Source: an uncultured Marvinbryantia sp.
GTDB taxonomy: Bacteria > Bacillota > Clostridia > Lachnospirales > Lachnospiraceae
Reading direction: 5' to 3'
DNA length: 28,906 nt
Assembly: GCA_934394985.1 (NCBI GenBank)
Contig: CAKRRF010000029.1
Location: 1 to 28,906, forward strand
Positions within the stretch are counted from its first letter, which is position 1. Each line of letters starts with the position of its first letter. The position numbers were made by a program, and so were the translations under genes. This document shows, one piece after another, positions 14,244-22,128 of this stretch. The notes below the pieces were generated by a model that saw only the letters and a program-made list of their open reading frames with translations, was not told the origin of the DNA and did no database searches.

Positions 14244-16319
14244 TTAGGACTTTGTCTTTGATTTCTTTCTATTTCGTATTGTCTTTTTCTTCTTTCCTGG
14301 TCCATTGTAGCCATTCGCATCCCTGCTGACAGATGCACTTCGACCTTTTCCAGTCCGTTCTTTTCGACTGTCTGCCATCTGGCCGTGACCGTGCCCTTTT
14401 CGGCTATCTGCTACCTGACTGTAGCCGTACCCTTTTCGACTATCCGCCATCTGGCCTGTCTGGTTTCCAGTCTGATTTCTTCTGTCTCCTGTCTTACCAT
14501 CTCTGCTCTTCTGGCCAATTCCTTTTCTTGGTTTGATCAGGCATGCTGTCCCAAATCCGATCAGGTCTTCCCGGTGTTCTTTTAACAGAGCTTCTTTGAC
14601 CAGATCATAGTTTTTCGGATCACGGTACTGGATCAGTGCCCGCTGCATGGCTTTTTCATGTGGGTTCTTCGGCACATAGACTGGTTGCATGGTTCGTGGA
14701 TCGACACCGGTATAGTACATACAGGTGGATATCGTAGACGGTGTCGGATAGAAGTCCTGCACCTGCTCTGGCATATAGCCAAGATCACGAAGATATTCCG
14801 CCAGGTCTATGGCCTCTTTCAGCGTTGAACCTGGATGAGAGGACATCAGATACGGAACCAGATACTGATTCATGCCGTATTCCTTGTTTAGTTTCTGGTA
14901 TTTGCTCACAAATTTCTGATAAACTGCATTTTCCGGCTTTCCCATTTTTTCAAGAACCGCATCCGAAATATGCTCCGGTGCCACCTTCAGCTGCCCGCTG
15001 ACATGATATTGGATCAGTTCACGGAAAAATGTAGTATCCGGGTCAGCGATCAGATAATCAAACCGAATGCCGGATCGGATGAAGACTTTTTTCACCTTCG
15101 GAAGTGCCCGCAATTTCCGCAGAAGCTGCAAATAATCGGAATGATCTACACGAAGATTTTTACATGGTCGCGGAAACAGGCATTGCTTTTTGACACAGAC
15201 ACCTTTTTCCAGCTGCTTTTCACAGGCCGGTTGTCGGAAATTGGCTGTCGGTCCGCCCACATCATGGATATATCCTTTGAAATCTTTATCGTCGATGAAT
15301 TTTTTCGCTTCGCTGATCAGTGATTCATGGCTTCGGGTCTGGATAATTCTTCCCTGATGAAATGTCAGCGCACAGAAATTGCAGCCTCCATAACATCCAC
15401 GGTTGCTGACCAGTGAAAACTTCACTTCTTCGATAGCTGGCACTCCGCCTTCTTTGTCATACATTGGATGCCAGGTTCGCTGATAATCCAGTCCGTAGAC
15501 AATATCCATCTCATCCTGGGTAAGTGGCTTCTGCGGTGGATTCTGCACCACGGCAATTCCATTTGGGTACTCCTCGGCCAGCCTTTTTCCGCTGAATGGA
15601 TCGGTATTGCAGTACTGCGTATAGAAGCTTCTGGCATAATTCAGCTTATCCTCTGTCAGCGATTCATAGTTCGGAAGCTTCGTCACATCATAGACATCCT
15701 CCAGATGACTGGTCTTGTAGACTGTCCCATCTATAAATGTGATATCTTTTATATCAATGCCGGAATTCAAAGCATCTGCGATCTCTACGATACAGCGCTC
15801 GCCCATGCCATAAGACAGCAGATCCGCTCCGGAATCCAGCAAAATGGATCGTTTCAGAGAATCTGACCAATAATCGTAATGAGCCAGTCTTCGCAGGCTG
15901 GCTTCGATACCGCCGATGATGATCGGAGTCTTTTTATATGTCCGGCGAATCAGGTTGCTGTATACTACCGTGGCATGATCGGGACGTTTTCCCATGACAC
16001 CTCCCGGTGTAAACGCATCAGTTCTTCTTCTTTTTTTGGAAACGGAATAGTGATTTACCATGGAATCCATATTTCCACCGGACACCAGAAATCCCAGCCG
16101 CGGCTCTCCAAGTATGGTGATGCTGGCATCCTCCTTCCAGTCCGGCTGTGCAATGATCCCCACTGTGTAGCCGTTGTGCTCCAGAATTCTGCTGATGACC
16201 GCATGGGCAAAGGACGGATGATCCACATAAGCATCTCCTGTCACATATATAAAATCCAGCTGTTTGATGTTGCGTTGTGCCATATCTTTTGCTGACACAG
16301 GTAAAAATCCATTTGCCAT
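14244..16319 (-). CDS. YgiQ family radical SAM protein
   Basis: A 691-residue iron-sulfur enzyme of the YgiQ/UPF0313 family; the reaction is unknown. It has an N-terminal region [12 protein letters not shown] and [13 protein letters not shown], a cobalamin-binding-like fold, then the radical SAM cluster motif C309-x3-C313-x2-C316 ([13 protein letters not shown]). [34 protein letters not shown] and the terminal [21 protein letters not shown] are typical of the family. After about residue 600 the tail is basic and repetitive, with three 12-residue ADSRKG-type repeats. AAGGAG precedes ATG 16319 by 5 bases. It lies 9 bases after the RsuA-type gene. Confidence 0.95.
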   Translation of the reverse strand: MANGFLPVSAKDMAQRNIKQLDFIYVTGDAYVDHPSFAHAVISRILEHNGYTVGIIAQPDWKEDASITILGEPRLGFLVSGGNMDSMVNHYSVSKKRRRTDAFTPGGVMGKRPDHATVVYSNLIRRTYKKTPIIIGGIEASLRRLAHYDYWSDSLKRSILLDSGADLLSYGMGERCIVEIADALNSGIDIKDITFIDGTVYKTSHLEDVYDVTKLPNYESLTEDKLNYARSFYTQYCNTDPFSGKRLAEEYPNGIAVVQNPPQKPLTQDEMDIVYGLDYQRTWHPMYDKEGGVPAIEEVKFSLVSNRGCYGGCNFCALTFHQGRIIQTRSHESLISEAKKFIDDKDFKGYIHDVGGPTANFRQPACEKQLEKGVCVKKQCLFPRPCKNLRVDHSDYLQLLRKLRALPKVKKVFIRSGIRFDYLIADPDTTFFRELIQYHVSGQLKVAPEHISDAVLEKMGKPENAVYQKFVSKYQKLNKEYGMNQYLVPYLMSSHPGSTLKEAIDLAEYLRDLGYMPEQVQDFYPTPSTISTCMYYTGVDPRTMQPVYVPKNPHEKAMQRALIQYRDPKNYDLVKEALLKEHREDLIGFGTACLIKPRKGIGQKSRDGKTGDRRNQTGNQTGQMADSRKGYGYSQVADSRKGHGHGQMADSRKERTGKGRSASVSRDANGYNGPGKKKKTIRNRKKSKTKS
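14346..14453 (-). repeat. Three in-frame 36-bp repeats in the YgiQ tail
   Basis: Residues 623-658 are three 12-residue units ([36 protein letters not shown]). The DNA repeats with a 36-bp period in the same region. It lies outside the conserved catalytic part and encodes a basic, probably disordered tail, perhaps for RNA contact. Confidence 0.8.
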
Positions 16320-16328
16320 TGTTGCTCC

Positions 16329-17060
16329 TTATTGTTTCTGAAAATTTATCAATTCTTTGATTTCCTGTGGGGTAAGTTTTCGGTATGCGCCTTTTTCCAG
16401 ACTGTCATCCAGCTTCAGACTTCCCATGGAAATGCGCCTCAGATAAGTGACTTCGCACCCGACTGCATGGCACATACGTTTTACCTGATGAAATCTTCCT
16501 TCATGGATGGTCAGTTCGATCTCACTGCTCTCGCCCTCCGGATCGTTTTTCAGGATCTTCAGCTCGGCCGGAAGTGTCGGTTTTTCATCTCCGATATCCA
16601 GTCCTTCTGCAAATCTTCGGGCAGCCTGTTCTGGCAGTATTCCGCTCACTCTTGCATAATAAGTCTTTGGTACATGCTTTTTCGGTGAAAGCAGATGATG
16701 CGCCAGCGGACCATCATCTGTAATCAGCAACAGTCCTTCCGTATCTTTATCCAGGCGTCCCACCGGAAACAGTCTGTCTTTGACAGGTGATGCAATCAGA
16801 TCCATCACCGTGGTATCTCTGTTGTCCTTTGTAGCTGTCACACAGCCTGATGGCTTGTGCAGCAAAATGTACTCCTGCTTCTGGCTGCTGACTTCTTTTC
16901 CGTCTACACAGATCGTCTGCTTTTCCGGATCAATTTTTCCGTCACCGTTTTTCGGAATATCCCCGTCCACCTGCACCCGCTTTTGACGGATCAGTTTTTT
17001 CACTTCAGTTCTGGTTCCAAATCCTGCATTGGCCAGAAATTTATCTAATCGTTCTGTCAT
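16329..17060 (-). CDS. RsuA/RluB-family pseudouridine synthase
   Basis: Makes a single pseudouridine in ribosomal RNA; in this subfamily usually U516 of 16S or a 23S helix. It has 243 residues. The S4 domain is at 1-48 (RLDKFLANAGFGTRTEVKKLI). The catalytic part has LLHKPSGCVTA, FPVGRLDKDTEGLLLIT (D104), KTYYARVSG and EGRFHQVKRMCHAVG. ATG 17060 overlaps the stop of the alarmone synthetase gene by 4 bases, indicating translational coupling. RsuA, RluB and YtzG-type functions cannot be separated by eye. Confidence 0.93.
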   Translation of the reverse strand: MTERLDKFLANAGFGTRTEVKKLIRQKRVQVDGDIPKNGDGKIDPEKQTICVDGKEVSSQKQEYILLHKPSGCVTATKDNRDTTVMDLIASPVKDRLFPVGRLDKDTEGLLLITDDGPLAHHLLSPKKHVPKTYYARVSGILPEQAARRFAEGLDIGDEKPTLPAELKILKNDPEGESSEIELTIHEGRFHQVKRMCHAVGCEVTYLRRISMGSLKLDDSLEKGAYRKLTPQEIKELINFQKQ

Positions 17061-17869
17061 ACTTTAAATTCTATCCTCTGTGCTTTGTAGCCTTCTGCGA
17101 TAATATCCAGATTTTTATGAAAACGGATGAGTTTTTCCAGATTGTCTTCTTTATATACCTCATAGAACTCGCTCTGGATCTTGGCCACATCTCTCCGACT
17201 GGCCACTTCATACAGATTCTGAATTGTCATCAGGATCTCTGTCACAATGTTCGCCTGAATCTGTCTGGAATTCTGCGCATCCATGATTTCGCTGCGCACT
17301 TCTGACATCTCTCGGTCCAGTACCTCTATCGCATCCGCTGCGTTGCTTAGCTTCTCTCTGATATGCTCCGGTATATTCTGTTTGTATTTGTATTGAAGGG
17401 AATGTTCTATGGTCGACCAGAAATTCATACCCATGGTACGAATCTGAATCTCTACTTTCAGGGTTTTCGGCCCGTTCAGGGTCTGTACCTGATAATCCAC
17501 GATCATATGATAGCTCCGGTATCCACTGGTTTTTTCATTGGTAATATAATCTTTTTCCAGTCGGACTGTCATGTCGGTACGCGACCGAATGATGGAAACT
17601 ACTTTTTCAATATCTTCTACAAACTGGCAAATAAGCCGGATGCCCGCCAGGTCGTCCAGTTCTTCTTCCATCTGATCCATATCCAGATTTTTTTTCTTTA
17701 ATTTATCCAATATGCTGGACACGGATTTCACCCGTCCGGTGACATCTTCGATCGGGCAATACAGTCCTCTTGCTTTATGTTCGTATTTTAAATGTTCAAA
17801 TTTGGTAATCAGCTCTTTGACCGCCAGATCGTATGGATCCAGCAGCTCCCGCCATAATTGTATCTTCAT
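17057..17869 (-). CDS. Small alarmone synthetase ((p)ppGpp synthetase, RelQ-like)
   Basis: Transfers pyrophosphate from ATP to GDP/GTP to make (p)ppGpp. It has 270 residues with only the RelA/SpoT synthetase domain; no HD hydrolase, TGS or ACT domain. Motifs are TGRVKSVSSILDKLKKK (44-60), LDDLAGIRLIC (71-81), YITNEKTSGYRSYHMI (108-123) and VEIQIRTMGMNFWSTIEH (139-156), which cover the GTP- and ATP-binding residues. The C-terminal 90 residues are helical, like the oligomerising helices of RelQ. It is first in a four-gene operon with two further RNA-modification-type genes, starting from an extended -10 promoter. Confidence 0.93.
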   Translation of the reverse strand: MKIQLWRELLDPYDLAVKELITKFEHLKYEHKARGLYCPIEDVTGRVKSVSSILDKLKKKNLDMDQMEEELDDLAGIRLICQFVEDIEKVVSIIRSRTDMTVRLEKDYITNEKTSGYRSYHMIVDYQVQTLNGPKTLKVEIQIRTMGMNFWSTIEHSLQYKYKQNIPEHIREKLSNAADAIEVLDREMSEVRSEIMDAQNSRQIQANIVTEILMTIQNLYEVASRRDVAKIQSEFYEVYKEDNLEKLIRFHKNLDIIAEGYKAQRIEFKV

Positions 17870-17894
17870 TGTTCTACACCTGCTTTTCGTTCTA

Positions 17895-17923
17895 TTACAG
17901 ACTGAGTCAAAATAAAGTATACC
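17895..17923 (+). promoter_or_regulatory. Candidate promoter of the YlbJ-like gene
   Basis: On the plus strand TTACAG (17895-17900) and TATACC (17918-17923) are 17 bases apart, 40 bases before the gene start. Its -10 overlaps that of the opposing promoter at 17916-17944, so the two could compete for polymerase. The -35 is poor. Confidence 0.35.
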
Positions 17924-17944
17924 ACAGACTTTTTTTCAATTCAA
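17916..17944 (-). promoter_or_regulatory. Extended -10 promoter of the alarmone synthetase operon
   Basis: On the minus strand TTGAAT (17939-17944) and TATACT (17916-17921) are separated by 17 bases, with TG at the extended -10 position (TGG before TATACT). It lies about 47 bases ahead of the alarmone synthetase start codon. Confidence 0.65.
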
Positions 17945-17962
17945 ACGGAAAGGCGTGTTTTT

Positions 17963-18850
17963 ATGAAACAGTTTGTTTTCAATGCCCTGATTTTATGGTC
18001 TACTACATTGGTACCCTGCCTGCTTCCGATCATGATCGTATCTCGCCTGCTGATTGCATCGAATGCGTTTTTTCTGCTTCTGAGACCCTTTTCTTTTCTT
18101 TGCAGAAAGCTGCTTCGCCTTTCTCCGGGCGGCTCTTATGCGCTTCTGCTGGGTTACACCTGCGGTTATCCGATGGGCGTTAAAATGCTGGCTGATCTGC
18201 GCTCCGTCAATGCCATCAGTCAGGAAGAAGCCTGCTATCTGGCCGGATTTATCAATCATGTCAGTCCGGCTTTTCTGATCACTTATGTCTGTCAAGAATT
18301 GCTTAACAGTCGAACTTTTATGATGCCCTGTATGGTGATGATTTACGGAGCATCCCTGCTCTACGGAGTGCTAAAACAGTTTGTCCCAAAAAGCAATTTC
18401 CCATCTGATTCCGAATACCATCCAAAAAAGAGCAATCACGGCTATCATTTCAGGCGGAATGGTCTGCAGCAACCCGTTTCCTTTCTGGCTCTTCTGGATG
18501 CCGTCATCGAAGACAGTCTCATGCAAATGTTAAAAATCGGTGGCTATATGGTGCTTTTTTCGCTTCTTTCCTTCTTGGTCTGTCATATCCCCGGTTTATC
18601 AGATGTGCCAAAAGCCTCTCTGTGTGCGCTTTTGGAAATTTCTCTTGGCTGTAAGCTGCTGGCCAGTCTCTCTGTGCCTTTCTTCTGGAAATATCTTCTG
18701 CTCATTGGAGCACTGACTTTTGGCGGACTGTGCAGTGCTTTTCAATCTGCCTCTTTTTTAAAAAAGATTGGTCTTCCTTTGAAACAATACCTGAAAGACA
18801 AGGCGATAACCGTTGTCATCGCCATAGGCATGTTTCTGATCTATGTATGA
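17963..18850 (+). CDS. YlbJ-like polytopic membrane protein (gate-domain family)
   Basis: A 295-residue integral membrane protein, the only long plus-strand gene of the window. It has about seven or eight hydrophobic segments. LVPCLLPIMIVSRLL, LLLGYTCGYPMGVKML (a glycine/proline-rich segment that replaces the GxPxGAK-type motif of YlbJ), EEACYLAGFINHVSPAFLI and, later, the second half-repeat GGYMVLFSLLSFL with LLEISLGCKLL match the two Gate-domain halves of the sporulation protein YlbJ and related nucleoside-type carriers. The ribosome site GGAAAGG lies 11 bases before ATG. It is shorter than B. subtilis YlbJ. A sporulation role is plausible given the SASP gene, but not shown. Confidence 0.75.
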   Translation: MKQFVFNALILWSTTLVPCLLPIMIVSRLLIASNAFFLLLRPFSFLCRKLLRLSPGGSYALLLGYTCGYPMGVKMLADLRSVNAISQEEACYLAGFINHVSPAFLITYVCQELLNSRTFMMPCMVMIYGASLLYGVLKQFVPKSNFPSDSEYHPKKSNHGYHFRRNGLQQPVSFLALLDAVIEDSLMQMLKIGGYMVLFSLLSFLVCHIPGLSDVPKASLCALLEISLGCKLLASLSVPFFWKYLLLIGALTFGGLCSAFQSASFLKKIGLPLKQYLKDKAITVVIAIGMFLIYV

Positions 18851-19081
18851 TCGTCTGCCAAAAAAGAAGGTTACAGCAACTGGCACTCGTATAACGTACA
18901 AAAATTAACCATACTCATAACACAGAATGGATTTTCATTCTGCAAAGAAGAAAAATGCAAGCATAGCGGTCTACGTCAAGTTTTTCTGATGCAGCAGATG
19001 GAAATTCAGGCAAGTTATGTGGTATGATTCTTTGCAGGGCGATGTACCAGTTCGTTTCTCACGACTATATTCGGCGTTAAG
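18851..19081. other. Intergenic stretch with no recognisable gene
   Basis: Between the convergent ends of the YlbJ-like and nuclease-like genes. I see no long reading frame with a ribosome site and no GC-rich terminator hairpin. GAATGGATTTTCATTC at about 18926-18941 is a short inverted repeat (GAATG/CATTC). The stretch could be decayed sequence. Confidence 0.4.
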
Positions 19082-19132
19082 GTTTTATTTTGAAAACTGT
19101 TTTATTTTAGAAAACGTTTTATTTTAGAAAAT
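19082..19132. repeat. Three 17-bp tandem repeats across the stop codon of the nuclease-like gene
   Basis: Units at 19082-19098, 19099-19115 and 19116-19132 read GTTTTATTTT(A)GAAAA(C/T), and a partial fourth continues inside the gene. The innermost copies encode the last residues (HFLK) and the TAA stop, so each unit carries a copy of the stop codon. It looks like slippage or decay at the gene edge. Confidence 0.7.
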
Positions 19133-19943
19133 GTTTTATTACAGATATGATTTCATCTGTCCCAAGAGGTACTGATGCAGTTTCCTCTGTAATAATCAGG
19201 TTATCGCCCACATAAATTCCATCTTTTCGGTAATCTTTTATTCTTTGTACGGTATGTTTCAGGTATCCTCTGTCATCCATCATACCTCGATGCTCCCAAT
19301 ATACTTCGCGACGGTTTCGAATATCCAACAGTGTGAAGTCTGGATAAATAATTCTTCCATCGGAAAGTGTAAGAGGACATTCATATTTATACGGTACATT
19401 CATCTTACAAAGAAGATTTGCTATATTTAATTCGGACTTTGATCGCACACGTTCCTCGTGACTGGTAAGAAACACAGGAAGTTCTTCTGAAATAGCTTTA
19501 TGAACATAGGGAACAGAAAGCCATTGATTGATGTACTCTTCATCAGAGCTATCTATTGGATTTATGTATTTCCTGATTTCCAGCGGATACTCAGAATATA
19601 GATTTTGAAGTTTCTCAGAATTTGATTTCGAATATTTTAAGAAATGTTCAAGACTGCTTATTTCAGCATTTACTTGTTTTATTGCAGTTTCATCATACTT
19701 CTTTTGAAGAAATATTTTTATGTTGCGTTCATCTTTTTTCGATAAATATGTTCCTGTCTTATCCTTGGAATTTTTTCGTAAATAATACTGAATTCCTGTG
19801 CCTTTTCTGGTAATGTGGATTTTGCCGGCCGGATAAGTCCTCAGACGCGACTCCAGTGTCTTCCGGACAAAAACAAGCTCATTCAGCCTTCGTTGAGCTT
19901 CCTCATAAAGATTGGTCGGTTCTAAATAAGAATTTTCTTTCAT
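19119..19943 (-). CDS. PD-(D/E)XK nuclease-like protein, AT-rich
   Basis: A 274-residue protein of uncertain function. Residues 12-35 and 85-115 are helical and charged, possibly coiled coil. Residues 165-235 look like a restriction-endonuclease-type fold: RSKSELNIANLL (E171), YKYECPLTL (E188), RIIYPDFTLLD (PD at 201-202), then VYWEHRGMMDDRGY (E217). The lysine of the classical E-x-K is replaced by R219 in E-H-R, as I recall for a WEH-G-M-type subgroup common in Firmicutes, so activity is uncertain. The start is ATG 19943 after AAAGGAG. Base composition is clearly more AT-rich than its neighbours and both ends adjoin tandem repeats, suggesting horizontal origin. Confidence 0.65.
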   Translation of the reverse strand: MKENSYLEPTNLYEEAQRRLNELVFVRKTLESRLRTYPAGKIHITRKGTGIQYYLRKNSKDKTGTYLSKKDERNIKIFLQKKYDETAIKQVNAEISSLEHFLKYSKSNSEKLQNLYSEYPLEIRKYINPIDSSDEEYINQWLSVPYVHKAISEELPVFLTSHEERVRSKSELNIANLLCKMNVPYKYECPLTLSDGRIIYPDFTLLDIRNRREVYWEHRGMMDDRGYLKHTVQRIKDYRKDGIYVGDNLIITEETASVPLGTDEIISVIKHFLK

Positions 19944-19965
19944 ATATCTCCTTTCTGTTTCTCAG

Positions 19966-20157
19966 TGGGGTATTAGGATCTGCTTCCATAATGACTTGCC
20001 ACAAAATTTACTTGCATATTTATATCCGGGGTAGTTTTTGCTCCGGTTTCCCGGTATGTTACCACGGAATCAACAAGTTTCTTTGCTTCCGGGGTTGGCT
20101 TGCTCTATTTCGCCGTTTTTTTACCACGGATTCAACAAGTTTCTTTGCTTCCGTGGT
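19966..20157. repeat. Second copy of the 62-bp-period hairpin array (array B)
   Basis: Three 36-bp units at 19997-20032, 20060-20095 and 20122-20157, preceded by a half unit ending near 19971, have the same TACCACG...CGGGGT ends, length and period as array A. The last unit has perfect 9-10-bp inverted ends (TTACCACGGA / TCCGTGGTAA), while the others carry a mismatch. The first unit is degenerate (TGCCACAAA). The array again begins with a half unit just ahead of the ribosome site of a minus-strand gene. Confidence 0.9.
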
Positions 20158-20179
20158 AAGTTCTCCCTCACTAGCTACT

Positions 20180-20233
20180 CATACCGCGCTCTCACACTAC
20201 TTCCCACACTATGCTTCCATACCGCGCTCCCAC
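20180..20233. repeat. Short direct repeat
   Basis: CATACCGCGCTC followed by C/T and CAC occurs at 20180-20195 and 20218-20233, 38 bp apart, in the non-coding gap 19944-20372. I see no gene here. It differs from the hairpin units beside it. Confidence 0.55.
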
Positions 20234-20245
20234 ATCACTTTTCTT

Positions 20246-20299
20246 ATACGAAAATCCCGATACTTTTCCCTCTTTCAGGGATTTTCGTATCGGGATTTT
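20246..20299 (-). terminator. Two mutually exclusive 13-bp inverted repeats, possible terminator
   Basis: ATACGAAAATCCC (20246-20258) is the exact reverse complement of 20278-20290, and AAAATCCCGATAC (20251-20263) is the exact reverse complement of 20287-20299. The arms overlap, so only one stem can form at a time. It lies 73 bases past the stop of the coiled-coil gene on its strand and could end that operon, although each stem is followed by at most four T. Function unproven. Confidence 0.5.
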
Positions 20300-20372
20300 G
20301 ATTCTTCCGTCGTCTTATCACAAGTACTGCCGACGGATGCTTTTCTTTTGTATGTTTTTCTAATCTGATATT

Positions 20373-20978
20373 TTATTCTTCGATTTCTTCCTCGTCTGCT
20401 GCAGCCAGGTCTTCTGTACTGTAGTTGCTGGCATTCTGAGACTGTGGGGACAATTCGCTTCTGTTCTTGGTTACGATATCGTAGCAGGACTGAATAGAAT
20501 TGATAAATGTGTTGTATTTTGCGCTGACTGTATCGGATGCATGGCTCATGATCTGTTCCAGATTGGCCAGCATATCATCTGTGTAGCTGATTGCGCTCAT
20601 ACGGATATTGTTCGCATCTTCAGTAGCTGAGTCCAGGATCTGCTGTGCCTGCTGACGGCTCTGATCCAGTAACTGCTGAGACTGAGATCTCGCCTCTCGC
20701 ATGATCTCGTTCTCTTCTACCATCTGCTGCTGTCTCTCTGTAGCATCTGCAATCAGTGCATCTGCTTTGGTCTGTGCATCTGCCAGAATAGCATCTTTAT
20801 TGCTGATGATCTTCTGATATCTCTTGATCTCATCCGGAGTCTTCATACGAAGCTCTCTTAAAAGTTCTTCCAGTTCTTCTTTATTTACAACAATCTTTGT
20901 AGAAGACAGTGGCTGAAACTTACAACTATCCACGTATTCTTCAATTTCTTCAATAATCTGCTCAATTCTGCTGCTCAT
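20373..20978 (-). CDS. Coiled-coil protein (ATPase b/H-subunit-like), function unknown
   Basis: A 201-residue soluble protein dominated by heptad-rich helix from about 5 to 170: IEQIIEEIEEYVDSC, KEELEELLRELRMKTPDEIKRYQ, then ALIADATERQQQMVEENEIM and repeated SRQQAQQILDSATEDANNI. Repeated 'A-A-L-I-A/Q-Q-L-L' patterns resemble stator subunits of F/V-type ATPases and DivIVA-like proteins, hence frequent 'ATPase' labels, but there is no membrane anchor and no ATPase genes nearby. The tail is acidic (AAADEEEIEE-like). AAGGAG precedes ATG 20978. It follows coaD by 63 bases. A cell-division or scaffold role is a guess. Confidence 0.7.
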   Translation of the reverse strand: MSSRIEQIIEEIEEYVDSCKFQPLSSTKIVVNKEELEELLRELRMKTPDEIKRYQKIISNKDAILADAQTKADALIADATERQQQMVEENEIMREARSQSQQLLDQSRQQAQQILDSATEDANNIRMSAISYTDDMLANLEQIMSHASDTVSAKYNTFINSIQSCYDIVTKNRSELSPQSQNASNYSTEDLAAADEEEIEE

Positions 20979-21041
20979 CTTATCTCTCCTTCTTTACTGA
21001 TTATTCAGAATGCTTTCCGATCGGCATACTCTGCCAGTCTG

Positions 21042-21542
21042 TCATACCTGCACCTTTTTCTGAATATTTTTCATTTTCATAATAATCTCTGATACTACTT
21101 CTTCCGGAACAAACTTTGATATGTCTCCCCCATATAAAGCCACTTCTTTGACGGTCGATGAACTCAGGTAAGCATACTCCAGACTGGTCGTCAGGAATAT
21201 TGTATCAATCTCCGGATCCATGATTCTGTTGGTCTGTGCCATCTGCAGTTCAAATTCAAAGTCTGTGATTGCACGCAATCCTCTGACCAGAAACTGGGCA
21301 TGACATTCTTTTACAAAATCTATTGATAACCCATCAAAGGACTCTATCCGTATATTTGGAATATCCTTTGTCACTTTCTTTAGTATATTAACACGTTCTT
21401 CTACAGAAAACAACGGATTTTTTTTGTTGTTCTGCAGAACCGCCACGATCAGTTCATCCACCAGTGCAGCGGAACGCTTCATCACATCAAGATGTCCGAA
21501 TGTTACCGGGTCAAAGCTTCCCGGATATACAGCTCTTTTCAT
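21042..21542 (-). CDS. coaD: Phosphopantetheine adenylyltransferase
   Basis: Fourth step of coenzyme A synthesis, 4'-phosphopantetheine plus ATP to dephospho-CoA. It has 166 residues from ATG 21542 ([12 protein letters not shown]) with GAGGAAAG ahead; a longer frame to 21647 would overlap rsmD and is not used. Nucleotidyltransferase motif [10 protein letters not shown] (T-x-G-H), [19 protein letters not shown], and [15 protein letters not shown] are characteristic. It sits 22 bases after rsmD, the usual rsmD-coaD order. Confidence 0.97.
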   Translation of the reverse strand: MKRAVYPGSFDPVTFGHLDVMKRSAALVDELIVAVLQNNKKNPLFSVEERVNILKKVTKDIPNIRIESFDGLSIDFVKECHAQFLVRGLRAITDFEFELQMAQTNRIMDPEIDTIFLTTSLEYAYLSSSTVKEVALYGGDISKFVPEEVVSEIIMKMKNIQKKVQV

Positions 21543-21564
21543 GTTCTCTTCTTTCCTCACTGTA

Positions 21565-22122
21565 TCATGCATCTTTCTTTTCGATAAATACATGTGCATT
21601 TGTCTTATATTTTTTATATTTTCTGATCTGATATCCCATCGTTTCAAGATAAGAAAAATCAGTCTGAAGGGACGCCTCTGTAATAATCACCGTATATGTA
21701 TCCACCAGATCTGTATCACACAATGCCTTCAGCACCTGCTTCTCCAGATCCTGATTGTAAGGAGGATCCATAAAGATGAAGTCATACGCTCCCCGTCCTC
21801 TCAGACGACTGATCGCCTGAAATACATCTGTCTGCATCAACAGTGCATGCTCTTCCAGATGGGTGAACTTCAGATTTTCACGGATGCATTCTGCCGCCTT
21901 AGGTGCAGACTCTACCAGAACTGCTTCTGCTGCCCCACGGCTCAGTGCTTCGATACCGATTGCACCGCTTCCACTGAACAGATCCAAAAATCTGCATCCC
22001 GGAACATCGGTCTGTATCATATTGAACAATGTCTCCTTGATCCGATCTGTGGTCGGTCTGGTATCCATTCCTTCGATTGTTTTCAGATTCAGATGTTTGG
22101 CCGAACCGGCTATTACTCTCAT
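21565..22122 (-). CDS. rsmD: 16S rRNA (guanine966-N2)-methyltransferase
   Basis: SAM-dependent methylation of G966 in 16S rRNA during small-subunit assembly. It has 185 residues. Motifs are [23 protein letters not shown], the SAM-binding [20 protein letters not shown] and catalytic [17 protein letters not shown] lies ahead of ATG 22122, six bases after the stop of the Na/Pi cotransporter gene, and coaD follows immediately. Confidence 0.97.
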   Translation of the reverse strand: MRVIAGSAKHLNLKTIEGMDTRPTTDRIKETLFNMIQTDVPGCRFLDLFSGSGAIGIEALSRGAAEAVLVESAPKAAECIRENLKFTHLEEHALLMQTDVFQAISRLRGRGAYDFIFMDPPYNQDLEKQVLKALCDTDLVDTYTVIITEASLQTDFSYLETMGYQIRKYKKYKTNAHVFIEKKDA

Positions 22123-22128
22123 AGTTTT

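Noticed and set aside
15468..16295. Plus-strand frames opposite the YgiQ gene
   Set aside because: They are shadows of a conserved coding region and have no family resemblance.
21543..21647. N-terminal extension of CoaD
   Set aside because: It would overlap the end of rsmD, and family proteins start at [12 protein letters not shown].
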